From positions 99,683,342-99,747,341 of the forward strand of contig CM043953.1 in the NCBI GenBank assembly GCA_014529385.2: DNA of 64,000 nt, read 5' to 3'. The DNA is from Adiantum capillus-veneris (Eukaryota; Streptophyta; Polypodiopsida; Polypodiales; Pteridaceae). Made by a program: the position numbers and the translations under genes. This document shows positions 35,045 through 45,161 of this stretch, piece by piece (position 1 is the first letter of the stretch; each line of letters starts with the position of its first letter). The notes beneath the pieces are model-generated. The model was not told the DNA's origin. It worked only from the letters and a program-made list of their open reading frames with translations, and did no database searches.

Positions 35045-36997
35045 TCACCCTTTGAAACCAGTTGTTATAGGTGAAGATTTTTGCCAGCAGTTTTCTATTA
35101 CCTTAGGTGCCTCGTCGAGTTGCAAGGGTGGTAAGGTACTCTCCCAGGATCGAACTTGAAGTGGTTCATTAGGTGATTCTTGAACACTAGAAGGTGTGGA
35201 TTCCTTTGTAGCTTCATGGAGGTCCACTATTGTAGGTGGAGGCTGTGTAGAAGCTTTTACCTCTATGGATGTATTACATGAGGAGCTAGAAGCTTCATGG
35301 AACTCCCCCCTTCCTGAGCTAGGTGGAATAAATTGGTTTTGCCTTGGAGCCCAAACTAGCTCTGGACTAGGTGTGTAGCATTCTGTGATCTTTCCCTTCC
35401 CACGATCTGCCATTGGCTTTAGCGTTACACTGTTTGACTCATATGGGTTTGTTGTCGATAGGGAAGGACACATTTTACGTTTAGGTACCCAGATTTGCTC
35501 ATTTCCATCATAGTAGCCTTGGGCTTCTAATAGTCGTTTTGGAATCCATCGTGATTTGGTCTTGACTCTCCTAGGGCGCGCTCTTGGTTTTCCAGGGAAA
35601 TTTTTTCTTGGAATGGATGGGAGGGTTGAGGTAGTTGGAAGTAAGGCCTTGGGGACCCATTGATATGTACTCTTAGGTCGTGCAGGTTGAGTACTTGCAA
35701 TATTACTGCTTGCTACAACTACAAGTGTTGAAGTGCTAGGTTCATGGGTTGCCGGCAAAGACGAGTTAACCACCTTGGCTTGTGAATGTTGGCTATCCTT
35801 CAACTTTGCTAGAGTTTGCAACGTAGGTGACTTTGCTTGAATGATAGGGGTAAGAGTCGATGGTCGCGTCGTGACACTACCAGTATCCCAATCAATAGTG
35901 CATTTGGTTGCCAACATCCACATGCGTCCCAGGTTTACGTTGCCTTCCATAGCTCCCGCGGGCATGACTAGAAACCTCTGCACTATGCTTCCATTGTCAT
36001 AGACAACAGGGGTCTGAAGGACTCCAAGAATAGCAGTTTTCTTTTTATTAATGCCCTTGACTTGCATCGTACTCAGGGATAGGGTCGGTTTCCCTAATTG
36101 ACACCAAACTCCATAGGACAACAAATTGTGTTTAGCTCCCATATCTAATAAGGCATTGTATAGTACTTTCCCATAGGGGCTACTTAGCTCAATTGGGTAT
36201 CGTAGGGGTGGCTCAGATTCTAATGAGTCGTCATCTGTGTCCTCGAAAAATGCTTGCGTGATTCCCAGATTAGCCTCTCGTTGGCGTCTAAGACGTTGTT
36301 GTCGTTCTCGAGCCTCAACTCTTGCTTGGATTTTTTTAAGCTCTGCTTGTTCCTTGGCAGTCTTCTTTTGATGGATGGCTTGCAACTCTTCCTGGCTTAG
36401 AGGATCATAATATCTTTTGAATTTACTCCCATTAAGGAATCCAACGGTTTCAACTCCATCTAGAGTCTCCACACGAATGGTACCTTGCGGGGTAATTTCA
36501 CACACTCGATATGGTCCCTTACCAACGTATTTCAATTTCTTCTTTTCATTACGTACCCCGTACATAAGAACTTTATCACCAACCTTGATGTCTTTATCCT
36601 TTAAATGGCTATCAAACCACTTCTTTCTCCTATCCTTCTCCACTAGAGCATTTCGCACAGCTAATTGCCTCTCTTCATCTAGCCTTTCCAGGATATATAA
36701 TCGCTCAACTAAGGGGTTACCATCCCAACCTTCTTGAGAAGCTACTCGAAGACTAGGAATGACAAACTCCCATGGCATAACTGCTTCTTGGCCATACACC
36801 ATCTTAAACGGTGTGCAATTAATAGTAACTTTATACGCACTACGATAAGCCCATAAAGCTGATGTAAGCTTTAGGTCCCAATCAGTGCGATGAGCCTCAA
36901 CTGTCTTTGTCAAAATGGAGATGAGAGTTTTGTTGATACTCTCAGCTTGGCCATTTGCTTGGGGATAATAGGGTGTAGACTTGTGGTGAGATATCAT
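35045..36997 (-). CDS. Element A integrase C-terminal half plus second retropepsin-like domain
   Basis: An open frame of 650 codons. Residues 1-30 contain the end of the integrase core, with the catalytic glutamate in NGQAESINKT. Residues 100-200 are the C-terminal domain (VGDKVLMYGV, GKGPYRVCEI). A coiled, Arg/Glu-rich linker follows (about 205-255), then a retropepsin-like domain near 265-385 (YNALLDMGAKHNLLS, with DMGA in place of DTGA). The tail carries four W-x-P-[KR] motifs between 35670 and 35340 (YQWVPK, SRWIPK, QIWVPK, LVWAPR). The first half of integrase is upstream at 37444-37013, separated by one TAA. The shared position of this second protease-like domain in A and B argues that it is an inherited part of the polyprotein. 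Confidence 0.78.
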   Translation of the reverse strand: MISHHKSTPYYPQANGQAESINKTLISILTKTVEAHRTDWDLKLTSALWAYRSAYKVTINCTPFKMVYGQEAVMPWEFVIPSLRVASQEGWDGNPLVERLYILERLDEERQLAVRNALVEKDRRKKWFDSHLKDKDIKVGDKVLMYGVRNEKKKLKYVGKGPYRVCEITPQGTIRVETLDGVETVGFLNGSKFKRYYDPLSQEELQAIHQKKTAKEQAELKKIQARVEARERQQRLRRQREANLGITQAFFEDTDDDSLESEPPLRYPIELSSPYGKVLYNALLDMGAKHNLLSYGVWCQLGKPTLSLSTMQVKGINKKKTAILGVLQTPVVYDNGSIVQRFLVMPAGAMEGNVNLGRMWMLATKCTIDWDTGSVTTRPSTLTPIIQAKSPTLQTLAKLKDSQHSQAKVVNSSLPATHEPSTSTLVVVASSNIASTQPARPKSTYQWVPKALLPTTSTLPSIPRKNFPGKPRARPRRVKTKSRWIPKRLLEAQGYYDGNEQIWVPKRKMCPSLSTTNPYESNSVTLKPMADRGKGKITECYTPSPELVWAPRQNQFIPPSSGRGEFHEASSSSCNTSIEVKASTQPPPTIVDLHEATKESTPSSVQESPNEPLQVRSWESTLPPLQLDEAPKVIENCWQKSSPITTGFKG

Positions 36998-37012
36998 GAA
37001 GTTTGATGTGAG

Positions 37013-37444
37013 TTATTTTATTACTTCATTTATAAAATGAGTTCCATTGTCACTCACAAGTTCAAAGGGGCACCCAAAACGTGTGATAATGTTCTCAAAG
37101 AGGAACTTAGCTATTGTTTTTGCATCCGCCTTTCGTGTTGCTTTTGTTTCAGCCCATTTGGTTACATAGTCGGTAGCCACAATGATATATCGTGATTGCG
37201 TGTTACGTGTAGCCGGACTAATCGGTCCTACAAAGTCTAAGCCCCACGTTTCAAATGGTTGGGTTACCTTGATGGGATGTAGAGTCATCCTATCCCCTCT
37301 TTGTGGCTTCTTGAATCGTTGGCATTCATCACATCCCTTTGCAAAAAGTGATGCATCCTTAAACAGAGTGGGCCACCAATAGCCTGTCTGTAAGATCTTT
37401 CGGACAGTCAACTTTCCTGAAAAGTGACCACCAGCTACGCCCAT
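37013..37444 (-). pseudogene. Element A integrase N-terminal half
   Basis: The frame carries the rest of the H2C2 module (WWPTLFKDASLFAKGCDECQ), then DFVGPI and VATDYVTKWAE (first catalytic Asp) and VSDNGTHF (second Asp). It ends at a single in-frame TAA at about 37013, after which the same frame continues in 36997-35045. The D,D,E residues of A integrase are therefore all present, divided by one stop. A frameshift and a TAA near 37455-37480 separate it from the RNase H frame. Confidence 0.83.
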
Positions 37445-40400
37445 GTGTGCCTCTTATAGAATATATAAATACTCATCCTCGCGGGCACAGCGTCTAAGAA
37501 CATCATCTTTCCTCTCTTATAGAGTGTTCCAGCCAGTAAGCAATAGGGTTCGCATTCCTTGATTAATTTTCGAGCTATATCTTTTCGTAGCTCTTTGGGT
37601 GGAAAACCATTAACTAAGAAGTTAACAATCTTTTCACTCCATTCAGGCATTGTCTCAACAATGAACAAAGGAGTATCAGGCAATTCATCATCAACCCCCG
37701 TAGGAGCTTCGCCATTAGGGATACGAGATAAATGATCCGCCATGACATCTTTTCTCCCAGGCCTCACAAAAACGGTGAAGTCAAACTCAAGAAGAATTAA
37801 CAACCATCGTGTAATTCGACCTGTGGAACACGGCTTGTTTACCAAATATAGCACTGCTTGATGATCCACATAAAACACAAACTTGGTAGCAAGAAGGTAA
37901 TAACGAAATTTCTTTACTGCGTAAATCATAGCTAGACCTTCGCGCTCTGTAGTAGTGTAGTTCATCTCGGCATCATTTAATTGGCGACTTGTAAAGCTAA
38001 TAGGATAGTCCAATTTATGTTCTCCTGGTTGAGTTAGAACACACCCAATAGCAAAATTTGATGCATCAATATGCACATGAAAAGGTACATTCCAATCAGG
38101 TGTTCGCAGGATTGGAGCACTTGCTAGGGCCTTTTTTAATAACTCATAAGATTGATGACATTCTTCCATCCAGTGAAACTCGATAAGAAGCTTATACAAT
38201 GGACGCGCTATCTCGGCAAAGTTTAAAATAAACCTTCGATAATAACCAGCATGGCCCATAAATCTTTGAACTCCTTTATAGTTCGTAGGTGGTGGCAAAT
38301 CGGCAATGGATTTAATCTTACTCTCATCTGTGGATATCCCGTTCTTGGACACTATATGCCCTAGAATGACTCCATGCTTAACCCAAAATTGGCATTTGAA
38401 AGGGTTCAATGAGATGCGATAAAATCTGCACCTTTCAAATATTTTTCGTAGATATAACAAATGCTTCTCCCAAGAAGAATAAACACAAAGGTCGTATAGG
38501 AAAGCTTCACAAAACTCCCTTAGAAATTCTTTAAACGCAGTGTTTATTAATCGTTGGAATGTAGCAGGGGCATTTGTTAAGCCAAAAGCCATAACACGAA
38601 ATGCAAACACTCCAAACTCTGTGATAAAAGCAGTTTTAGCTTGGTCCTCTAATGGAATTGTGATTTGATTGTAACCAGAGTACCCATCTAAAAAGCTATA
38701 AGCTTCCTTGCCCGCAACTCTTTCAAGCACATGTTCTGAATATGGCAAGGGATAATGATCTCTCCTAGTAGCTGCATTAACTTTCTTGAGGTCCACGCAC
38801 ACTCTTAGTTTCCCATTCTTTTTTGGCACAATGACTATTGGAGAAACCCATTCTGAGTGATCAATAGGGTATATGAATCCACATTGGATAAGTTTTTCAA
38901 TCTCCTCTTGTACAATTTTGGTGTACTTAGGATTCATTGGATAGGGTCGTTGCTGGACGGGTATAGCAATGTTGATCATGGGAATTGTATGTTGCACCAC
39001 AGAAGGTGGAACGCCCTTCATGTCATGATATGTCCAAGCAAAGATATCCTTGTATTCCTTGAGGAGCTCCTTAAGTACAGCCTCTTTAGTTTCGGTAAGG
39101 TCTTGAGCAATAAAGACTGGTTTAGACTCCTCACCTAGTTCTGCTAATTCTATCTCTTTAACTACCGCTGGACCATCATAGACTCCACTGCTTCCATTGG
39201 TAGGTATTTGTTGGGCTTTGGCATACACAACCTTTCGCTCCCCCGTGGTATAAGATTTAAAATGTTCAGGAGCCGTATGTAAGTCAATAGGCTCTTGTCC
39301 TGACGGAGACCTTTCTTTTAGATCTGCCTCCTTTTGTTGTTGTGCTAACTCTCGGTTTTGATGTCTTCTTATAGTTCGACTCAATTTCGGCTCTGTAACC
39401 TCCGATTGAGCGAGGTCAATGGGTCGCGGGCTGCACCACATGACACTCTGGAGATGTTCACCCCAATTGTCTACTAGCTTTCGATGAGCATCACATGCCC
39501 CTAGATAGCTAAGCCATTCTGCAGTAGATCTTTCCTTGTTTATCCTAGCTCTCACATTTGCTCGATATCGTCGTCTCTTATATAACCTTTGTTTCTTGTT
39601 AAGGTTTTGATTTTGGTAAATGTTTGAACTCGACTCGCCTGATAGGTCTTCGCTTGTATCTTCTTCACTCTCATATAAATTACCATAGATGGTCGTACTA
39701 GGCCTTGAGTGTTCAGTTTCTATACTTGGTTCACTCAATGTCTCCTCAGGTTCTGAATCCATTTCTCCCTGAGATTCCGTTTCTGATGTGTATTGGCCTG
39801 AAGCCTTTGAGGAATCATCGGTTTCACTCTCAGGTAGGTGTGCCTCTTTCTTATCATCGAATGTTACATGCGCTACACCTAACATGTTTACTGGTGCAAT
39901 GTGTGGTATCTCTTCCCCATTTGGTGTTACCCAGGTTGTTCCTCTAGCTCCCCATGTATCTATAGTTGCCGCTAGGTGTACCCAATCGACATTGTCTGAC
40001 TCAGCCATTCCGCGTAGGATATTCATATAAGGAGAGTTCTCCCCAATATCCGTGTCTTCGTTACACGTGTAACAATACTGTAATGGAGCTGAGTGAATTG
40101 TTGTGTCTGATCGATTATCAATGATGAATTTATTTCCTAGAGGATGCGTTCGACCACTTAAAAGATCAACTCGAATGACAGAGTCTTGGAACTGTAAGTA
40201 GACGTGGTTTTTGGACCAGTCATGCACCATTTTTGCTTCCCTCATGAATAGACGCCCTAAGATCATCTCAAATGACATAGGATGCTTGGAAAAATCCATA
40301 ACAATGAAATTCTGCCTTACCTTGTGTCCCAAGACCTTGATCCTGAGATCCTTTAGCATTCCAATAGGCGTAACAATAGATCCATTAGCCATTTTTACCA

Positions 40401-41349
40401 CTACGCTTGTGGCTTCAAGGTGAGGTCTCCCCATAGACTCCCAACAACTCTTTGTCACCATGCTGACTCCCGCACCACCGTCAAGGACCCCCTTTACAGT
40501 TAATCCTTTAGTAGTGATTGGTAGAGTAGCATTAGATTCATCACCTTCAAAGTATTGCCCCAACTTGTTAACGGGTATTTCAATTACAGATTCATGTCCC
40601 TCTAGGTCAGATGGTGGTGCTAAATGTTCCTCATCATTCATCACCGAGTCAGGTTTGTTCATATGTGCAAAATGTGGTAATCCGGCCTGTAATTCTCCAT
40701 TGAGAAGCACTCGCAGTGCTAGGAATAATTCTGGATCTCCGTATAACTTAGATATGATAGTCGTACGTGTTTCTGAGGACATGAAATCCATCTGCTTGGC
40801 AACATTTAATGGCATCTTGTGGGACGTAGGACCCTGACAAGAGAATGGTGAAGATGGAATCTCCACTTCCTCAAGGGGGTCGGGCATTCCCTCATTGAAC
40901 ATTCTCTCTAGTAGGAAAGGTGTGTGTCCACTTTCAGATGTCCTACCCTCACTCTCTTCCCGAATGATATTGGGTATAGCTAACGGCCTGTAGTTCTTCT
41001 GAGGTTGAACTTGTGTGGGAAACACTGTGTCCGACATCTGGATGTGTTTGGGTTCAGGTTCTAATTTTCGTTGAGTTTCTTCCACCAAACCCCTCAGTTG
41101 TTGGACTCGTTCAATTTCCACTGTTGGGTTTGGATAGGTTCCAATCTTTCTCTTGCAATCCTCATTTTTTGTCTCTCGTGGCTTATCTTGGGGGTTCGCA
41201 ACTGGGTGGTTTAACTTTGAATACTCTTTTGGTGTTCGTCGTAATTCCCTCTCGTGATCCTCCTCACTGGCTTTTTCCTTTGTAGTAACAGTTTTGGTCT
41301 CCGTGGTCTCTATCGAATCTGAGTCATCCTCAGGGTCATTCATATACAC
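37435..41349 (-). CDS. Element A pol: protease, reverse transcriptase, RNase H
   Basis: An open frame of 1304 codons. Residues 1-260 are a charged linker. Near residue 290 the protease motif reads VLDGGAGVSMVT (normally DSG or DTG), with EMILGRLFM near 360. The RT spans about 850-1040: SPIVIVPKKNGKLRVCVDLK, YSFLDGYSGYNQ, FGLTNAPATFQ, but the catalytic YMDD box reads FLYD (AFLYDLCVYS), so the first active-site Asp is lost. RNase H covers about 1085-1220 (FHVHIDASNFAIGC, TEREGLAMIYAVKKF, YVDHQAVLYL). A linker (EWSEKIVNFL) and the start of the integrase zinc module follow before the frame breaks near 37480. The frame matches gag (42690-41359) across one TGA at about 41357. Confidence 0.9.
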   Translation of the reverse strand: MYMNDPEDDSDSIETTETKTVTTKEKASEEDHERELRRTPKEYSKLNHPVANPQDKPRETKNEDCKRKIGTYPNPTVEIERVQQLRGLVEETQRKLEPEPKHIQMSDTVFPTQVQPQKNYRPLAIPNIIREESEGRTSESGHTPFLLERMFNEGMPDPLEEVEIPSSPFSCQGPTSHKMPLNVAKQMDFMSSETRTTIISKLYGDPELFLALRVLLNGELQAGLPHFAHMNKPDSVMNDEEHLAPPSDLEGHESVIEIPVNKLGQYFEGDESNATLPITTKGLTVKGVLDGGAGVSMVTKSCWESMGRPHLEATSVVVKMANGSIVTPIGMLKDLRIKVLGHKVRQNFIVMDFSKHPMSFEMILGRLFMREAKMVHDWSKNHVYLQFQDSVIRVDLLSGRTHPLGNKFIIDNRSDTTIHSAPLQYCYTCNEDTDIGENSPYMNILRGMAESDNVDWVHLAATIDTWGARGTTWVTPNGEEIPHIAPVNMLGVAHVTFDDKKEAHLPESETDDSSKASGQYTSETESQGEMDSEPEETLSEPSIETEHSRPSTTIYGNLYESEEDTSEDLSGESSSNIYQNQNLNKKQRLYKRRRYRANVRARINKERSTAEWLSYLGACDAHRKLVDNWGEHLQSVMWCSPRPIDLAQSEVTEPKLSRTIRRHQNRELAQQQKEADLKERSPSGQEPIDLHTAPEHFKSYTTGERKVVYAKAQQIPTNGSSGVYDGPAVVKEIELAELGEESKPVFIAQDLTETKEAVLKELLKEYKDIFAWTYHDMKGVPPSVVQHTIPMINIAIPVQQRPYPMNPKYTKIVQEEIEKLIQCGFIYPIDHSEWVSPIVIVPKKNGKLRVCVDLKKVNAATRRDHYPLPYSEHVLERVAGKEAYSFLDGYSGYNQITIPLEDQAKTAFITEFGVFAFRVMAFGLTNAPATFQRLINTAFKEFLREFCEAFLYDLCVYSSWEKHLLYLRKIFERCRFYRISLNPFKCQFWVKHGVILGHIVSKNGISTDESKIKSIADLPPPTNYKGVQRFMGHAGYYRRFILNFAEIARPLYKLLIEFHWMEECHQSYELLKKALASAPILRTPDWNVPFHVHIDASNFAIGCVLTQPGEHKLDYPISFTSRQLNDAEMNYTTTEREGLAMIYAVKKFRYYLLATKFVFYVDHQAVLYLVNKPCSTGRITRWLLILLEFDFTVFVRPGRKDVMADHLSRIPNGEAPTGVDDELPDTPLFIVETMPEWSEKIVNFLVNGFPPKELRKDIARKLIKECEPYCLLAGTLYKRGKMMFLDAVPARMSIYIFYKRHTWA

Positions 41350-41358
41350 GGGATCCTC

Positions 41359-42690
41359 TCATGTCCCTATGTTAGTCTTTGAACTAGGTTTTGAGCTAGA
41401 AGCATTAAGGGATTTCTTTCTTCGTGTTTTCTTCTTTCTCGCTCGGCCAATGGATGCAGCATCTCTCTCTTCGAGGATGTAATTTTGCTTTTGGAGCATC
41501 GACCGTGTGAGTGCATTCACTGGTGCTATGTTTATAGTTGGTGGTGTCCCATCAACAATCTCTATTATGTTCAATGGTGTGATTTTCGGTGCGTTTGGAT
41601 TGTTAGGACACTGTGCGATCAAATGATCTATGCCACAACGATTACAAGTGAGTATTGGCATTGCCAATGCACTCCCTTGACTTGTTTGCATTAGTGCAGC
41701 ATTCTTTTGCATTCTAATGGGGCACTCAGCTACTCGATGTGGTCCACCACATTCGTAGCACTGAAGAGGTGGTCTCCTGGCAAAACTATTAATGTTTTGG
41801 CCTCTTGTTGCTAGCGCAGTAGCTTGATATACCAGTTTGATTTGTCCCCAATGGTCTTCCATATAGTACATGGGACACTCCTCAAGCATGTCGACTCCAT
41901 AGGTGATACTAGAGTCTATGTCCTCTTCGCAATCTACATAAGTACTAGATGACTCGAAACCTATTTGGTTCATAGGTGTAACTCTTGGATGAGGGGGTTG
42001 CGGTCCTAGCACTGGAGGTGGCAACGGTGTGGTGACCACATTTTGGGTTCTAGGGACCATGTGCTGTAATGGAAACTGTTGCTCCATGGGTGGGGTAGGC
42101 ATCAATGCAGGAACTCGAGGTGAGTCTGCCCAAGCTATAGGCGGTCTATTTTCCATGATGCGTTTAAGCATTAGGCGATCCTTCGCTTGATGGCCATACC
42201 TACCACACGCATTACAAGTCCCGTTAAACTTTACTTTGAAAGTAGGGCATTCACTCGTAGTATGTGGGCCCAAGAAAATTGAGCACCATTGTTGCTCCCT
42301 TCTTGGATACATATGAGTGTTTTGTGGAGCACGATTACCCCTAAGGCTTTCTTGGATGGCCTTGGTGAGATCTGCTAGAGTCATCTCAGATATCGTTTGC
42401 TCTTTCACGATTGGCTTTATCTTCATTGGCTCATGCCCTGACGCTTGCGAGCTACTAGACTTCGGCTCGGCAGACACTCTTTCTCCTGCAATCATTAAAT
42501 TATCCTCCAATTGGATTGCATTCATGGTGACTGCTTCCCAAGTAGTGATACCTCTAATGATTAGTCCATTATAGATACTTTCATGTCGTAGTCCCCTAAT
42601 GAATCTATCGAGCAATTGGTTGTTGTTGAATCGCTCGTTTGTATTGCATCGAGAATTCAAATTCTTTAGGCGACTAATGAAGTCTCTCAT
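41359..42690 (-). CDS. Element A gag, capsid C-terminus and zinc knuckles
   Basis: An open frame of 443 codons. It begins in the capsid tail (MRDFISRLKNLNSR, LLDRFIRGLRHESIYNGLI). Zinc-knuckle-like motifs follow: CNACGRYGHQAKDR (fourth ligand missing), CYECGGPHRVAEC and CNRCGIDHLIAQC (both complete CX2CX4HX4C). Proline-rich linkers lie between. The frame ends at a TGA and continues in the same frame as pol, so gag and pol may have been one polyprotein, or the TGA may be a CGA mutated by deamination. It packages the RNA genome in related elements. Confidence 0.83.
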   Translation of the reverse strand: MRDFISRLKNLNSRCNTNERFNNNQLLDRFIRGLRHESIYNGLIIRGITTWEAVTMNAIQLEDNLMIAGERVSAEPKSSSSQASGHEPMKIKPIVKEQTISEMTLADLTKAIQESLRGNRAPQNTHMYPRREQQWCSIFLGPHTTSECPTFKVKFNGTCNACGRYGHQAKDRLMLKRIMENRPPIAWADSPRVPALMPTPPMEQQFPLQHMVPRTQNVVTTPLPPPVLGPQPPHPRVTPMNQIGFESSSTYVDCEEDIDSSITYGVDMLEECPMYYMEDHWGQIKLVYQATALATRGQNINSFARRPPLQCYECGGPHRVAECPIRMQKNAALMQTSQGSALAMPILTCNRCGIDHLIAQCPNNPNAPKITPLNIIEIVDGTPPTINIAPVNALTRSMLQKQNYILEERDAASIGRARKKKTRRKKSLNASSSKPSSKTNIGT

Positions 42691-43205
42691 TCACCTTCTT
42701 CTCGTTGGGCTTTCTGGAGCTGAGAGGCTACACCCCAAAGTACTCCCTCTCGTGTGTATTTTTTTAAGAACAGTCTCCTAAGAGTAGAGTAGATCGTTTT
42801 CTCTTCTACTCTTAAAGTTCTATACCAATCTCCAACCTTTCCGCTTAGGGTCAAACTCAAAGCCTTACACTTATGTAGCTCATTGTGCTCTTCCAAGGAA
42901 TTGCACACATGTTCAAAGACTTCCATATGCTTTCTAGCATCTCCGTCTCCACTGAATTTTTGTGTGAGCTTAGCTACTTGAACTGCCTTGCTCCTAGGCT
43001 CTCTATCAGGTGCACTACGCATGTTTTCCGCAATAGAGCGACCGATAGTTTGAGCAAATGCTGCCAAATCTCCTATTTGAGCAGGTATAATGGGTGTATG
43101 TGCTCCTGGAACCACATGTGAGATGGGAGTTGGCCTTGGCCTTGGCATACGCGCGGCCTCTTGGGTCCCATATTTCGTATGGTGGTGTACCAGACGGTGG
43201 TCCAA
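42687..43205 (-). pseudogene. Element A gag, capsid N-terminal part
   Basis: The frame reads VAKLTQKFSGDGDARKHMEVF, then LSLTLSGKVGDWYRTL and LFLKKYTREGV, the typical retrotransposon capsid core pattern (conserved F..W..L..F). A frameshift separates it from the gag N-terminus at about 43150 and another from the rest of capsid at about 42690. Confidence 0.78.
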
Positions 43206-44598
43206 AGTTTACAGGCGTGGCCCTAGGCATAGGGGGTGCCTGATATGGCATGTTATTATTAAATGGCATGGCTCCACTTGTATAAGATCTTGGATAATGC
43301 CATTGTGGATTGTAAGCTCTTGGAATAATCGGAGGTGTAGGAGCTACATGAGGCTGAGGTACGACAGGTGCACATGATTGATACATACATGTAGGTATAG
43401 TTGGGGTCACTGTGCTACTAGGCATCGGCGCAGTATTAACAAATGAACTCCATGGTGTACTTCTTGTCATGCTCACCACTGAGATATGCATGGTAGCCGT
43501 AGTGTCATTAAGAGAAAGATGAGCTAGATCTGGGAAGGTAAAGCTGCCACTTGTGGGCTCAGATTGTACTGAGGCTCCTGGTGAAACAACATATGGAGGA
43601 TCAATGGGGCTCACTGAGGGAGTCTCCATTTGTGATAGGGTTGGTTGGTTGGCCTTCCGCGTATCCAAGAATCTCATTAGGCCTGTTGAAGGCATGTTGA
43701 TCCCTGTGTTCTGTCTTTCTAACTCGACAATCCTATGGAGGACATCACAGACTTTTTGTTGTTGCTCATCTATGCTAGTAGCACCCAATGTGGATTGTAG
43801 AACATCTAACCAACCCACATGATAGGTGTGTCCTGTGTACCGATCAGTTAAAGCTTCTCCTTGTAGGTCATACTCCCAATTTTTGTTTAGGAATATCCCA
43901 TCTAGGCCTGGCGTGCTGGAGGTTTCCCTCGAAGTGGAAGCATTATTGCTCCCCATTGCTTTCCCCTCCGTGACTGCTACCTTGGGAGCACTCGGTTGCT
44001 CGGCTGGCATGATTGTTGTCATAGGAGCCTTTGCTTTCAGGGCTCGACTTTGTTCTAGCCTTGATAGGTTCTCAATTTCCCTCTCCCTTGTTGCTTGCAT
44101 ATAGCGTTCGATCTCTTGTACTTCGGCAAGACTCCTACCATCGGGTAGTAAAACCTCAGAGGGAGATAGTCCTAAAGGATCAGGAGGTGCAGTGGATGGA
44201 ACATTCACATGCACACTCTCAAGAAGCATAGGGTCTATTTTAGGCATGAATGACGAATTTACCTCCCCACTCCCTTCATTTATTTCATTAACCGCATGTT
44301 CGGAGCGAGTAGCTCTACTAAGGCTCTCTTTTAAGCAGCTAAACACGCTGGACCCGGGCCGTGGTCCCATGGCATGCATGTCTTGACTTGAACTATCAGG
44401 GTTTGGTGTAGGATACCCCTCCATTACTTCGTAGTCAGAGGAAGAATCACTAGACGCGATATGAGGATCTTGGGTCGTGCTACCCTGAGTCCCGGCCAAA
44501 GGTCCAGAACCTAGGGTGGAGGAATAATGGGTGCCCCTGTAAATGGAGGCACTACCAATATGCTCGTGCTCTAACACTCGTCTAGAGCGTAGGTTCAT
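43015..44598 (-). pseudogene. Element A gag, N-terminal part
   Basis: Starts at the ATG at 44598 with MNLRSRRVLEHEH. Element B gag also starts MNLRSGR, which supports the start choice. The body is low-complexity, Ser/Pro/Thr-rich (residues 1-450), ending in a Pro-rich stretch (ATPVNFGPPSGTPPYEIWDP) before the frame shifts into the capsid frame near 43150. No membrane or enzymatic motif is present. Confidence 0.72.
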
Positions 44599-45156
44599 AT
44601 GACTTGGATCCCCTAGAAGTGTCAGTGAGTGCCCGTGAAGGCTGCTCACCTAGTAATTTTGGGGTGTTTTGCAACCCAAATCTTTTCTTATTTATTTATT
44701 TTTTGATTTTTTGGTCCTTTTTTTCTGACCCAGCTATAGAATAGAATGTATGATAGCTCAAAACGAGCTTTAGAATGTATGCCGTGCTTTACAGCCCTCC
44801 GTTTGGTCACTTTATGCCCTCGGAATCCCTAAAACCGTCAATTTCTAGTAGGGAACTAGGCCCAAATTAGAAAGTCTAAGGGTGCAAGTGGGAAGAGAAG
44901 GGAGGAGAGTGGAGGACTTGCCCCACATGCTCTCATTCCCTCTTGAGGGGGTAGGGTATATATATAAGAGTGAGTTTAGTATATATCATAAGTCTGAGGA
45001 CTGAGGCCTGGGCTTGGGCTTGGGCTTGGGCAACCGATCCCGATCAAAATTTTAGTGTAGCCCCCCAGTCACTCACGCTTAAATATTTTCGGTTTTTTTT
45101 TATTTTAAAGTTATTATTATTATTTTTTATTTTTTTAAAGGCGACGACCGCGCGCG
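44599..45156 (-). other. Element A 5' leader, gag-proximal half
   Basis: Untranslated leader of A between the copia insertion point and gag. On the minus strand it holds a TATATATATAAG box near 44968-44957, a CT-rich stretch and an A-rich stretch upstream of gag. Together with 50344-50840 it makes a leader of about 1 kb. Confidence 0.6.
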
Positions 45157-45161
45157 GTTTA
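45157..45161. repeat. Copia target-site duplication, left
   Basis: GTTTA, identical to 50339-50343. Confidence 0.93.
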
